64,000 nt of DNA from Sipunculus nudus. Taxonomy: Eukaryota > Annelida > Sipuncula > Golfingiida > Sipunculidae. Below, piece after piece: positions 48,301 through 55,970 of the stretch (within the stretch, counting starts at the first letter, position 1; every line of letters begins with the position of its first letter). The DNA lies in assembly GCA_026874595.1 (NCBI GenBank), contig CM049307.1, forward strand, positions 53,608,370 through 53,672,369, given 5' to 3'. The translations under genes and the position numbers were made by a program. The notes under the pieces are model-generated. The model did not search any database, was not told where the DNA came from, and saw only the letters and a program-made list of their open reading frames with translations.

Positions 48301-51300
48301 TATTTGGGTAATCACATAAAATTTCATTCATTCATTTATTGTTAATCTATAGAGAATTCAAACACATGCAAACAAATGTATGAAAGGAAAGAACATCAAA
48401 GCGCTGAGAATTGTCAAAATGCATATCATTATATATCCGTAAGTGATGTTGTGCCGGCATATTAGCCGCTTGTTTAGTTTATGTGAGGAGCAGGGCGTGA
48501 TTGTGAAAATAAAAGATGGGTTATCTCAGTTCGTAATTACGACACAGAACTCGAGTTGTTCAGCATGACACCTGGCAACACGTGAGCTCCATAGAGACAC
48601 GTGACCCAAGACCTTCGGGGAGGACTGAAGTGCCGACGACAGACTTGTTTGTGCTGTCAAGGTGGCTGGCTCCATTGACCGCAATAAACACTATAATTGT
48701 TCAATATGAATGTATCTGTTACCATTTTATCAGCACAGGAAGACATGACGGCGAGCTGGCTACTTGCTAACATGGCCATTGATGGCTCACGATCGACTTA
48801 TAATTTTATTCAAAATACAGGGGCGGATCCAGCATTTAGGAAAAAAAAAGGGGGGGGGGGGGGGGGTCCAACGCAGGCGGACTAACGAAAACCCTAAAAA
48901 AAAGGTCCAAGGTCCGGTAAAGGGGGGTCCAGCCCGAAAATTTTGTCTGAAACCCTTAAAAAAGGTTGCTTTGGATAAAAAGGGTGGGGGGGGGGGGGGG
49001 GGGATTTTCAGGATCCGCTTCTGAAATAACCTAATTGTTATCCACCAATGGGCTCTCGTTTCTTTAATTTGTGGCCACTTACTTTGGCGATTATTGCGTC
49101 AATCTGTTACATTAAATTAGTCTGGGATATAATAACACGCCCCATAACTCAGAGAATATAGGTTGAAGTGACCTAATTTCTTGTGTCCAGGGAGAATTTT
49201 CAAGAACCGCCCTGGATTTCAGGTGAGTAGATTCTAGGTGCAACAGTCAAGTTTTGTGCCCTGTCTGACCGTCTGGTGCTTAATATCATGTTTTGGCCCG
49301 TAGCTCGCATACATAGGTAACCATGAACCAATTTCAGGTTTCCATGGAGATTTGCCAATTACTTTCAGGATTTTACGTTAGAAGTTATAAGGGCTAGCGG
49401 ATACAATTTGTGCCCATCTCACTTTGAGGGTGCTCAAAATCATGTTTTTGGCAAGTAGTTCGCAGAATATAGGTCGCCATGACCTAATCTCAGGTTTCCA
49501 CGGAGATTTATCCAGGACCTCCCTGAATGTTATTTCAGAAGATTCTAGGCTAAATGGACACAATTTATGCCCCGTCTGACCCACTGAGTGCTCAAAATCT
49601 AATTTCAAGTTTCCATGGAGATATGCCTAGGACCATCCTAGGTGTACATATTGATAAAAGTCTCTAGGTCTAACGGTTACGGTTTGTGCCCTGTTAACGG
49701 CCGTACTGCTTGATCTGAAGGTCTCAAAAACAGAGAATAAATGTGTTAAAAATAGAATAAAATACGGATGGCACCACCATTCTTCAGGAACTGATGAAAC
49801 ACTCCATGATCAATATGCATGGAAAGGATCTTTGCTATCAATGCATTATTTATTCAGATACTGGAGCTTTTGTATCAAATTTTTATTGATTCTGGGGGTA
49901 CTTACGAGCCCCATAGCTTGGAGGATATGGGTCGCAGTGACCTAATTTCATGGGTTCAGGGAGATTTTTTATGGACCTCTATGGTTTCTCAGTAAGAAGT
50001 TTCTAGGCCCAGTGGTTACGTTTTGTGTCCTGTTTACGGACGACCGGACGGACGACGGACCATCAGTGATTGCAATAGCTCATATGACTTTCAGTCAGCT
50101 GGGCTAATAAATAGAATACGGGTAGTCGAAAAGCGACTACGTGTATCCACAAAAATCAGAGTGGAACGGGTGAAGTGAGGTGGGATTGAATGGAAAGGGG
50201 AAATATAGTGAGGTGTGTTGCATATTAGCATGGATGTCTGCTGCCGAAATGTGTATGTAGATTAGGCCACCTATTACAGAATCCAGAAACTCCAAGAAGT
50301 ATAAACACGCATAATTTTAGGCAAATAAGTCACACCACTACTGAGATATGAGTGATTTTAGCCCACGGCAGACAAACAGACGGTCGCTATGCAAAAATGG
50401 TTGCAGGTGGTCTCTCCAATTTTGTGTATGATAAAGAGCTATTTGAGATCTATAAACATGCAAAATTTTGGCCCAATCGGTCGAACGGTTCCAGATATAG
50501 AGCTTGGATGTCTGCAGCGAAAACTAGAATGTAGGTGGCGCCACCTGTCATAAAATCAAGAAAGCTGTCCAGGATGTACAAACCTGCAAAATATTAGGCA
50601 GATATGTCAAACCATCGCCGAGATATGAGTGATTATATCCCACCGCAGACAAACAGTCGGAAGCTGTGCAAAAATGGTTGCAGGTCGCGCCACCAGTTTT
50701 GCGTATAATAAAGAGCTATGTGAGATCTATACACATCCAAAATTTTGGCCCAATCGGTCAAGCGGTTCCCGAGATATGAGTTTGGATGTCGTAGCGTAAA
50801 CTCGAATGTAGGTAGCGCCACCTGTCATAAAATCAAGTAAGTCTTCCAGGATGTATACGCATGCCGAATTTCAGATGAATTAGTCAAACCACTGCGGAGA
50901 TATGAGTGATTTTAACCCCAAGCAGACGAACAGATGGACACTGAACTAACAAGTTTGCAGGTGGCGCCACCATTTTTTGTGTATGTTATAAAGCTATCCA
51001 AGGGCTACATTTGTACAAAATTTTCTCCTGATCGGTCAAACGGTTCCCGAGATATGTGGATTTATGTGTGGAAACAGACGCACAAATGGACGCTGGGCAG
51101 AGAGGAAAGGTCAGAGGTCAACACCAATTGGTTAGGCACCAGTTCACATGTGACAGGATAATTGGTGTAAGTTTCGGAAAAATCAGTCCAGTAGTCTCAG
51201 AGGAGTTCTCCGGAACCCGGTCAAAAACACAGTATCTGCAAAACTTTGTTTTGGCGGATACGATTGTAGGTTTATTTATATGATATATATTTTCTTGTAT

Positions 51301-52019
51301 CTAAAAAGGAAACTAAAACGTAAGTTCATCTCGAGCTTCCAAGGGATAATGCTAATTATAAGATGAATATATGCATAAGCCTATTGTATCTATAAATTTG
51401 GCAAGCTTTTAATTACCCTGTTATCGACCAACCGTTATTAGTGGATAAAGGAAGTTGCCGGAAACATAAGGCAACGATGTTTAAAGAGGATGTTTAGCGA
51501 AGATTGAACAACTCGTGAATGCGTATATCCGGGACATCATATTACATTATATACAAACAGTCCCGCTGTTGTTTTAAACAAACCAGGGTAAAACTTAGCT
51601 CTATAAATCCATCCTTGTGTCACGTTTTATTTGAAGAAGATAAAATGCGTTTGACGTAATGTGAGCACGTGAAGACGATGCTTCCTGATAAAATAGTAGC
51701 AATGTCATGCAGACTTTCTTCCGCTATAGATTTCCATAAAATTACTTGCTGGGTTTTGTCGGAGCTTTGAGCACCGTACTCTTGACAAGGAGTGGGCAAA
51801 GATATACTAGTTTGGCAGCATGGAAGTTCTTTTCAGGGTTCACATATTGACAATACATTGATTCTACGTATATTTCTATGACTCTATGACTTGATGCATC
51901 AGTACTGCCATGAAAAAAAAATAAAGCCTTACAAAAAGTAAAAAATTTTCTGACAAATGGGGTAATTTTTGTACAATTTTACAGTATGCGATACTTCGGA
52001 ACAAGCTTCAAGTAAGAAC

Positions 52020-52083
<64 letters not shown>

Positions 52084-54113
52084 ATATATTCCAGTATGCC
52101 ATATATCCAGTGATTATGCAAAACATTGGCAAGATGGCAGAAAAAAACATTGCTAATAAATTGCCACTAATATAAAATATTGACGGAGCATGTCTACTGC
52201 ACTCAATTGGTACAGGTTAAAAGCCTATGTATAATCACCACCTGAAAATGATGGTTTTAGAAAAAAAGTATAAAAAAGGTATTAACCCCTGTAAAAGCAT
52301 AGAATGGCAAGCCAGAGAATAGAGAAGTAAAAGTTAGCCAGACGAGGTTTCTGTTAGCCATGACAACAGGATCAAATTTTCACAGTAAAATAAAGGTCTG
52401 ATGTCTCCGCTTCTGATGTCGATTTAAATTGATGATATAATTCTCATCTGACAACCAGGCCCACGTTGTTTCTTCGATTTGTTAACCAACGAATTTAGTT
52501 TAATAATAACTTAGCAGATGCCATATCAGAACTGATTGCCATAACCATTAAAATTAGCAAGAATTCGATACAGAATATATTTACTGATTGTTTAGTTGAT
52601 GACTTTTGAATAACATGCGGGGTGATAAAATAACTCTTGACACGGCTATCCTTGACTTCTGATTACATAGTGATGTCCTTTGGTAGATTCGGATTTCCAT
52701 CTTGTTACTGAAATAGAATTCATATGATTGGTAACTCTTAGAAAAATAATCAGGGATGCTCTGTATCCATTCTTCTTGCATTTTTTACACGACCTTTCTT
52801 AATGTGTTTTAGAGGGTATGCAGGGGCGTCAGTAAAGGGGGTGGGGGTATATATCCCCCCCTCACTTTTTGGCAAGGGGGGATGATCAATAAAATCCCCC
52901 CCCCCCCCCCACACACACTATTCAGAGAATAATATTCATATATTGCGAATGAAATATATAAAACTTCTATTGTGAGTTTACTATGAAATATTATATTTAA
53001 ACCTAGTTTAGAATTAACTTATACTGGAAACATAATACCTTATTTTCTACAAAACCTTATATATAATTGTAATATACTTGAAATGTGATTAATTATATAT
53101 ATATATTTGAAATGTGTCATACAGACGCTAATATATTTTAAACGTGTTCATACAGACGCTAAAAAGGTGTGTGTGTGTGTGTCTGCAAGTCATCTCCCCC
53201 CACCCTGGAAGAAAAATTGACGCCACTGAGGGTATGTTAAGAAACACTAGATGCAATACTTTTGGTGCTTTACTAATCAAACATTCCTGAATCCATGACT
53301 TTGTGTGACTTCATTTCTGACTCGTCTTTAACATTTCCGATTTTTCCTTACCGTCACGCTTACACATGCTGTCGTTTGAAGCAAAAGTGTATGATTCTGT
53401 TAAGAAGATACCTGTTCAGGAGGTGTTAATGCTTGCTGTATAGAATAAAGTATGGATCTGTATCACATGCACAATCTGGCGGATCGATTATATCAGCTGA
53501 AATTAGTGTTCAGGAAAAGTTCTGATACAAGAAGTTATATGCGAATGGTCTCTGAATCATCCTCCTGTTTATTCAGAAAATAATATTTTTTATTGGAAAT
53601 GAAATATAATGATAATTAGAATTATAGGCTTTCGTTCCATTTCTGAGTTTGCTATGAAATATTTTAGATTTAGACCTAGCCAGCCATAAAATTAACCTAA
53701 ATACTGGAAACATATTACCTTTTTCAAAAACCATATTATATTGTCATACATTTGAAATGTGTCAAACAGACAAAACACGCACACACACACATATATATAA
53801 TGTTTATTTTTTCCCAACTTTGATTACCCTCCCTCGCCTGTGAGTCTCCCCACCCCCACTCTTGAAGATAAATTGATGCCACTGCTTGACACAGCAAATG
53901 AATGACATTACACTGTCTACAGCAAATGGTGAATTCTAGTCATAATTGAATTTAAGAGTAGAGTACATGCTATAGTTTTAGGGAACTGAACATTAGGAAA
54001 ATGAAGATCTACCTACCATCCGTCAAGGAGAGTTCCTGCCGACGGACCAGGTCCTGGGCGTCTGGGTGTAGGTTTACAAGAGGTTCTGTTGGTTTGGGGT
54101 CGGTGTCCCCCAT
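36040..54113 (-). CDS. SYT15: Synaptotagmin-15-like protein, complete, eight coding exons
   Basis: Exons in transcript order: 54113-54017, 45683-45515, 44427-44227, 41459-41332, 38795-38662, 37961-37797, 37186-37063, 36368-36040. All junctions are GT-AG and phases agree; the sum is 1347 nt, 448 residues plus stop. Layout: 36-residue N-terminus, one membrane span (38-58), basic RRCRRRK (59-65), a linker ending in an acidic DDDDD run (158-162), C2A (about 172-296), C2B (about 300-440), and the family's C-terminal WHxL (WHYL, 442-445). SYT15 is indicated by LWRDL, GQLQFSLTY, LRAKNM and especially VYGKVVTGPFLYARGDELRHW. C2A keeps four of five calcium-ligand aspartates (201, 208, 260, 262; fifth is His268); C2B has lost nearly all. 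Expected role: membrane trafficking, probably not a classical calcium sensor in C2B. Human SYT15 is of similar length (about 420). Confidence 0.93.
37063..37186 (-). CDS. SYT15: SYT15-like exon 7 (start of C2B)
   Basis: Acceptor TTTCCAG|GGGTC, donor ACCG|GTATAG. Encodes GSDLGQLQFSLTYTQNSEKL through DGDDHMT, the first C2B strands with a non-canonical loop 1. Confidence 0.92.
37797..37961 (-). CDS. SYT15: SYT15-like exon 6 (C2A loop 3)
   Basis: Phase 0 at both ends. Encodes VEETEVAKRTLRLSVYDVDK through LWRDLTEGGRQ, with Asp260 and Asp262. The KRRVRHCLG stretch replaces the usual last acidic ligand by His268. Confidence 0.93.
38662..38795 (-). CDS. SYT15: SYT15-like exon 5 (C2A loop 1)
   Basis: Acceptor TTTTCAG|CGCG, donor CAGT|GTATGT. 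Encodes RDRTSTTRDPFVKVFLLPDE and on to NENFIFS; carries Asp201 and Asp208. Confidence 0.93.
39040..39540. repeat. Four tandem units of about 125 bp in an SYT15-like intron
   Basis: Landmarks GGTGGC...CAGTCTTG at about 39058, 39182, 39309 and 39435, each followed by GAGATGTATAGACATGCACAATTTCAGGC-like sequence. It lies in the intron between 38796 and 41331. Confidence 0.8.
40020..40930. repeat. Degenerate tandem repeat with GGTGGCGCCAC motif
   Basis: Blocks built on GATGCAGGTGGCGCCAC...CTCAATTTC...ATTTGCATAAATTTGGTGATGCTAGCTC recur at about 40043, 40348, 40486 and 40760. The right end, GGACGACGGCAGACGGACGACG (about 40878) followed by TCACATAAGCTCA, is a common terminal phrase of marine-invertebrate dispersed repeats and also occurs near 50040-50100. 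Confidence 0.7.
41231..41307. repeat. (GA)n microsatellite
   Basis: GA dinucleotide run with one GGGG and an ATGA interruption. It begins 25 bp inside the intron from the donor of SYT15-like exon 4, reading as CT-rich on the transcript strand. Confidence 0.95.
41332..41459 (-). CDS. SYT15: SYT15-like exon 4 (acidic run and start of C2A)
   Basis: Acceptor TTGCAG|GTATGATGATG, donor AGAC|GTACGT. Opens with YDDDDDYNDD, encoded partly by a GAT trinucleotide repeat that begins right at the splice site, then INFSVTYDTKLQQLKIHLSK, the first C2A strands. Confidence 0.9.
41601..41700 (+). repeat. Tandem duplication of a 52-bp unit
   Basis: TTGTTCGCCTTCCTG(C/T)CGCCAGC at about 41602 and 41654, two diverged copies. 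Confidence 0.8.
42110..42800. mobile_element. Foldback element, about 690 bp
   Basis: The left arm ATGAGTAGAAATATGCATGCA (about 42125) is inverted in the right arm TGCATATTTCTACTCATG (about 42778). A second, inner inverted pair lies at 42362-42412 (ACGGTAATTA...CAGCGCCATCTAG) and 42608-42646 (AAGATGGCGCTGATATGC...CGGTTTACCG). No coding frame. Confidence 0.65.
43523..43740 (+). mobile_element. CAGGGGTGGATCCAGG repeat (hAT-type end), copy 1
   Basis: Begins CAGGGGTGGATCCAGGATTT; collinear with the element at 48818 through GGTCC..., a G homopolymer (43621-43637), AGTCCAGGCGCAAATAAAATTT and AAAAAAGGTTGC, then stops at a C homopolymer (43707-43728). The right terminus was not found. Confidence 0.65.
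44003..44170. mobile_element. Solo pogo-type end beside SYT15-like exon 3
   Basis: TA|CAGTAAAACCTGTGTAATACGACCACC followed by GGTCTTAATAGACCAGGGG-type phrases resembles the ends of pogo/Tigger-like elements. The other terminus was not found. Confidence 0.45.
44227..44427 (-). CDS. SYT15: SYT15-like exon 3 (cytosolic linker)
   Basis: Acceptor CTACAG|AACTTC, donor AACAG|GTCAGT. Encodes TSTPKIGKRHSLDTG through SSRMLN: a Ser/Thr/Pro-rich linker without a domain. Contains KRHS and RKLVRAMT stretches that could be phosphorylated by basophilic kinases. Confidence 0.85.
44790..44841. repeat. (CT)n microsatellite
   Basis: About 52 bp of CT dinucleotide on the plus strand, intron 2 of the SYT15-like gene. 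Confidence 0.95.
45289..45330. repeat. (TA)n microsatellite
   Basis: TA dinucleotide run, about 42 bp, in the intron next to SYT15-like exon 2. Confidence 0.95.
45515..45683 (-). CDS. SYT15: SYT15-like exon 2 (transmembrane segment)
   Basis: Acceptor TTCCAG|GGCAG, donor ACAAG|GTTCGT. Encodes QRLGITIGLCVGGLALILVL and the rest of the membrane span, followed by RRCRRRKGEF. The cysteine at residue 61 beside the basic cluster is a possible palmitoylation site. Confidence 0.92.
46545..46790. repeat. Degenerate GGACTC/GGACTTG hexamer repeat
   Basis: Irregular repeats of GGACTCG, GGACTTG and GACTCGGA in plus orientation. On the minus strand it reads as a Ser/Glu/Lys-rich pseudo-protein (SESECKSES); this is a low-complexity artefact in SYT15-like intron 1. 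Confidence 0.7.
46881..48275. mobile_element. Possible 1.4-kb non-coding DNA transposon with about 30-bp inverted ends
   Basis: The left end CAGTCGGTCCTGCTTAATTG resembles the inverted right end (CGGTCCCGTTTAACTGAATA). The similarity continues through GTATA and another CCCGTTTAA/GCCCGCTTAA phrase about 30-60 bp inside. The interior includes a direct duplication of about 180 bp (GTTAAGCTGTCAGCC near 47770 and GGTAAGCTGTCAGCC near 47940). No transposase frame. Confidence 0.55.
48818..49023. mobile_element. Short CAGGGGCGGATCCAG element (hAT-like MITE), copy 2
   Basis: The left end CAGGGGCGGATCC is mirrored by the right end GGATCCGCTTCTG (CAGAAGCGGATCC inverted). It contains two G homopolymers (48851-48867 and 48987-49002). 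A clean 8-bp target duplication was not seen. Confidence 0.7.
49138..50105 (+). repeat. Degenerate tandem array, unit about 150 bp
   Basis: Phrases AGAATATAGGTNGNNNTGACCTAATTTCAGGTTTCCATGGAGA split as GACCTAATTTCAGG and TTTCCATGGAGATTT, plus GTTTTGTGCCCTGT, recur about five to six times. The right end GGACGACCGGACGGACGACGG (50037-50058) is followed by GCAATAGCTCATATGA, the same type of terminal phrase as near 40880. Confidence 0.7.
50227..51010 (+). repeat. Three tandem units of about 278 bp with GGTGGCGCCACC palindrome
   Basis: GAGATATGAGTGATT recurs at about 50343, 50619 and 50898. Each unit has two copies of a GGTGGCGCCACC-like palindrome (50534, 50690 as GGTCGCGCCACC, 50813 as GGTAGCGCCACC, 50960) and the phrase AAATTTTGGCCCAATCGGTC. 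Partial sequence of the same kind continues to about 51240. SYT15-like intron 1. Confidence 0.8.
52021..52075. repeat. (TA)n microsatellite
   Basis: TA dinucleotide run of about 55 bp. Confidence 0.95.
52821..53228. mobile_element. hAT-type MITE with perfect 8-bp target duplication
   Basis: Terminal inverted repeats CAGGGGCGTCA (left) and CAGTGGCGTCA (right, inverted). Flanked by identical AGGGTATG at 52813-52820 and 53229-53236. Length 408 bp; contains G-rich and C-rich tracts just inside the left end and a (GT)n near 53167. Non-coding. Confidence 0.88.
53572..53884. mobile_element. Diverged relative of the 52821 MITE
   Basis: Collinear with 52920-53228: TATTCAGA.AATAATATT, GAGTTTRCTATGAAATATT, TACTGGAAACATA, TTTGAAATGTGTC, then GATAAATTGATGCCACTG at the right end. 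The left terminus is missing or eroded. Confidence 0.75.
54017..54113 (-). CDS. SYT15: SYT15-like exon 1 (start codon)
   Basis: The ATG at 54113-54111 sits in an ideal context (CCCGCCATGG). It encodes MGDTDPKPTEPLVNLHPDAQ and twelve more residues, then splits a Gly codon at G|GTAGGT. The phase matches the acceptor of the exon at 45683, giving TDG-QRLGITIG. It is too short to stand out as an open frame. Confidence 0.82.
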
Positions 54114-54117
54114 GGCG
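54108..54117 (-). promoter_or_regulatory. SYT15: Strong translation start context for the SYT15-like gene
   Basis: On the minus strand the bases CCCGCCATGG surround the start codon, an essentially ideal Kozak context. This supports choosing this ATG. Confidence 0.6.
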
Positions 54118-55124
54118 GGATGGTCACACCCTCCGGTACAAGCATGTACAGTGACCGGTCCGTATGTTATCCTTAGTGTGACACGTACTGTATGGTGAAA
54201 CTGTTAGCCACAAACAGTTACTATTCAAAGGCCAAGCAGACCACGTATTCGTTTGTTTGCCGACTTCAGTAATACTTGCAGATACAGAGAAACAGTTTTA
54301 TTTCCGTCACAATGATGTTTTGCTATTCATTTTTTTTTCTTTTTGTATAGCGCATTATCTTTCGTAGTTGCGAAAGCAGCATTTTTATGTGCCCACGGCA
54401 TCAAGCGCAAAGGAGCTTGTTGTGGACAATAAAGGTGGTAGAAGTTTAATATTTCGTATTCGATAGTTCGAATATATATAAATATAAATATTACAAATTC
54501 ATAATTACAATGATACCCTCATCTAAACTATTCATCTCCCTATTCGGTAGTTCTGCATGCCGCTGCTGCAGTCTACATTGTGTCATTATTTGCGATACTT
54601 TTACTGGTCTGGCCTGACCGGGCCTCTAGGAAAGACTACGTACTGTCAGTCAATAGACATCAATAGGCCGCAGATGTTCAAATTCATACCGCGATGCACG
54701 ATCTCATTTACCCAATAGTCCTTGAACAAAATCAATATAGACTGAGGGAAACTGATTTCCTTTGTTGTGAATTAATAAGTGGACTAACTAACCATGACCG
54801 CATATGAGAGGTCGTGCTTAAGGTTAAAGTACGCCGATTTTTTTCCGTAGTCTCTGCGCTTTGTCAGACAAAAATCCAGATATTACGCCATTACATATTT
54901 TTCCCCGCCCACTCCAGGCTGATATATTGCGAATGCGATAGAGCAATCAGTTAATACGTGGGCGTTGAACCTTGTACTTACAATTCGGATGAAAATCAAA
55001 ACGTAAATAATCGAAGCGTTACAATGTGAATTCCTTCTCTACTTCATGCACGTAAAAAAGGCAATTGCATGTTCTTCCACCTGTTCAGGGTAGGAATCTG
55101 GATTATATAACTACATATTTCAGC

Positions 55125-55130
55125 TTTATT
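55125..55130 (-). terminator. Candidate polyadenylation signal of the class C GPCR gene
   Basis: TTTATT on the plus strand (AATAAA on the minus strand) about 300 bases after the receptor stop codon. Confidence 0.4.
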
Positions 55131-55430
55131 TCAATGGCGATGGGCGGATGGACATCACTCTGCGCATTTTGGAAGGGCAATTTTGAATTAATGTGTTTCA
55201 ATATTTTATGTTAAGTCTTCTTATCTGCTCATTTTGATTGCAGATACAATTAAATGCCAGTAGGCACACCAATTCCTAACCATATATCCATTCCTGGTTA
55301 AAATCCTAGTTTTCATTATACGCACAATTTTGCAAATTTCATTAATTAATGGTAGGTGGTGAAACTACCAGAATAACAGTTTAAATTAAATTATTCTATG
55401 TGTAGTGTAGTGAACTCAAGAAATAAAGCT

Positions 55431-55970
55431 TCAGATTTTCTTAGTACCGTTCAGGTCTTGCTTTCCAGAGGAGTCCGGGATCGGGGCAACTTTCTTACTT
55501 TTTGCAGTAAACCGCATGCGAGTTGTCGTGGCGTCCAGGGTGGACTGGGTGATAGTGTTGGCGTCATCAACCAGCAAATTTTCTTTCTTCACACAGTAAA
55601 TAGCGAACAACTTTGGAATGTACATACAGACAAGGACAACGGTGGCATTGGCCATCACCGCAACAGAAAGTACCGTCACTTTGTAGTACGCCATCGGTAC
55701 AAGGAAATACACAGGCACAAATGACAGCCAGAGGAAAACAGTGCTGTAGACACAGAACGCAATAAAGCGGGACTCGTTGTAGTTGTCCGGCAGCATCCTT
55801 GTCTTGAAGGCGTAAAAGGCACAGGCGACCACTAGGATCATGTTATAACACAATGCGAGAGCGAACGGACCCAGCGGGAAGTAACACGTCCGTTCCACGG
55901 TCCCGCTTGTAGATGCTATGTCTTGTACCCTGGGGTAATCTATAACCATGCCTATGGTCAATAACACCGC
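55431..55970 (-). CDS. mGluR-like terminal exon: TM5 to C-terminus
   Basis: Acceptor CGTTTCAG|GCGGTG. Encodes AVLLTIGMVIDYPRVQD, TM6 (STVFLWLSFVPVYF), TM7 ending MYIPKLFAIYC and a short tail (TTTRMRFTAKSKK...GTKKI), stop TGA at 55433-55431. The intron between the two exons is 520 bp. Confidence 0.92.
   Translation of the reverse strand, partial: AVLLTIGMVIDYPRVQDIASTSGTVERTCYFPLGPFALALCYNMILVVACAFYAFKTRMLPDNYNESRFIAFCVYSTVFLWLSFVPVYFLVPMAYYKVTVLSVAVMANATVVLVCMYIPKLFAIYCVKKENLLVDDANTITQSTLDATTTRMRFTAKSKKVAPIPDSSGKQDLNGTKKI

Noticed and set aside
54001-54198. Plus-strand 65-residue frame
   Set aside because: It is the antisense shadow of the first coding exon of the SYT15-like gene.
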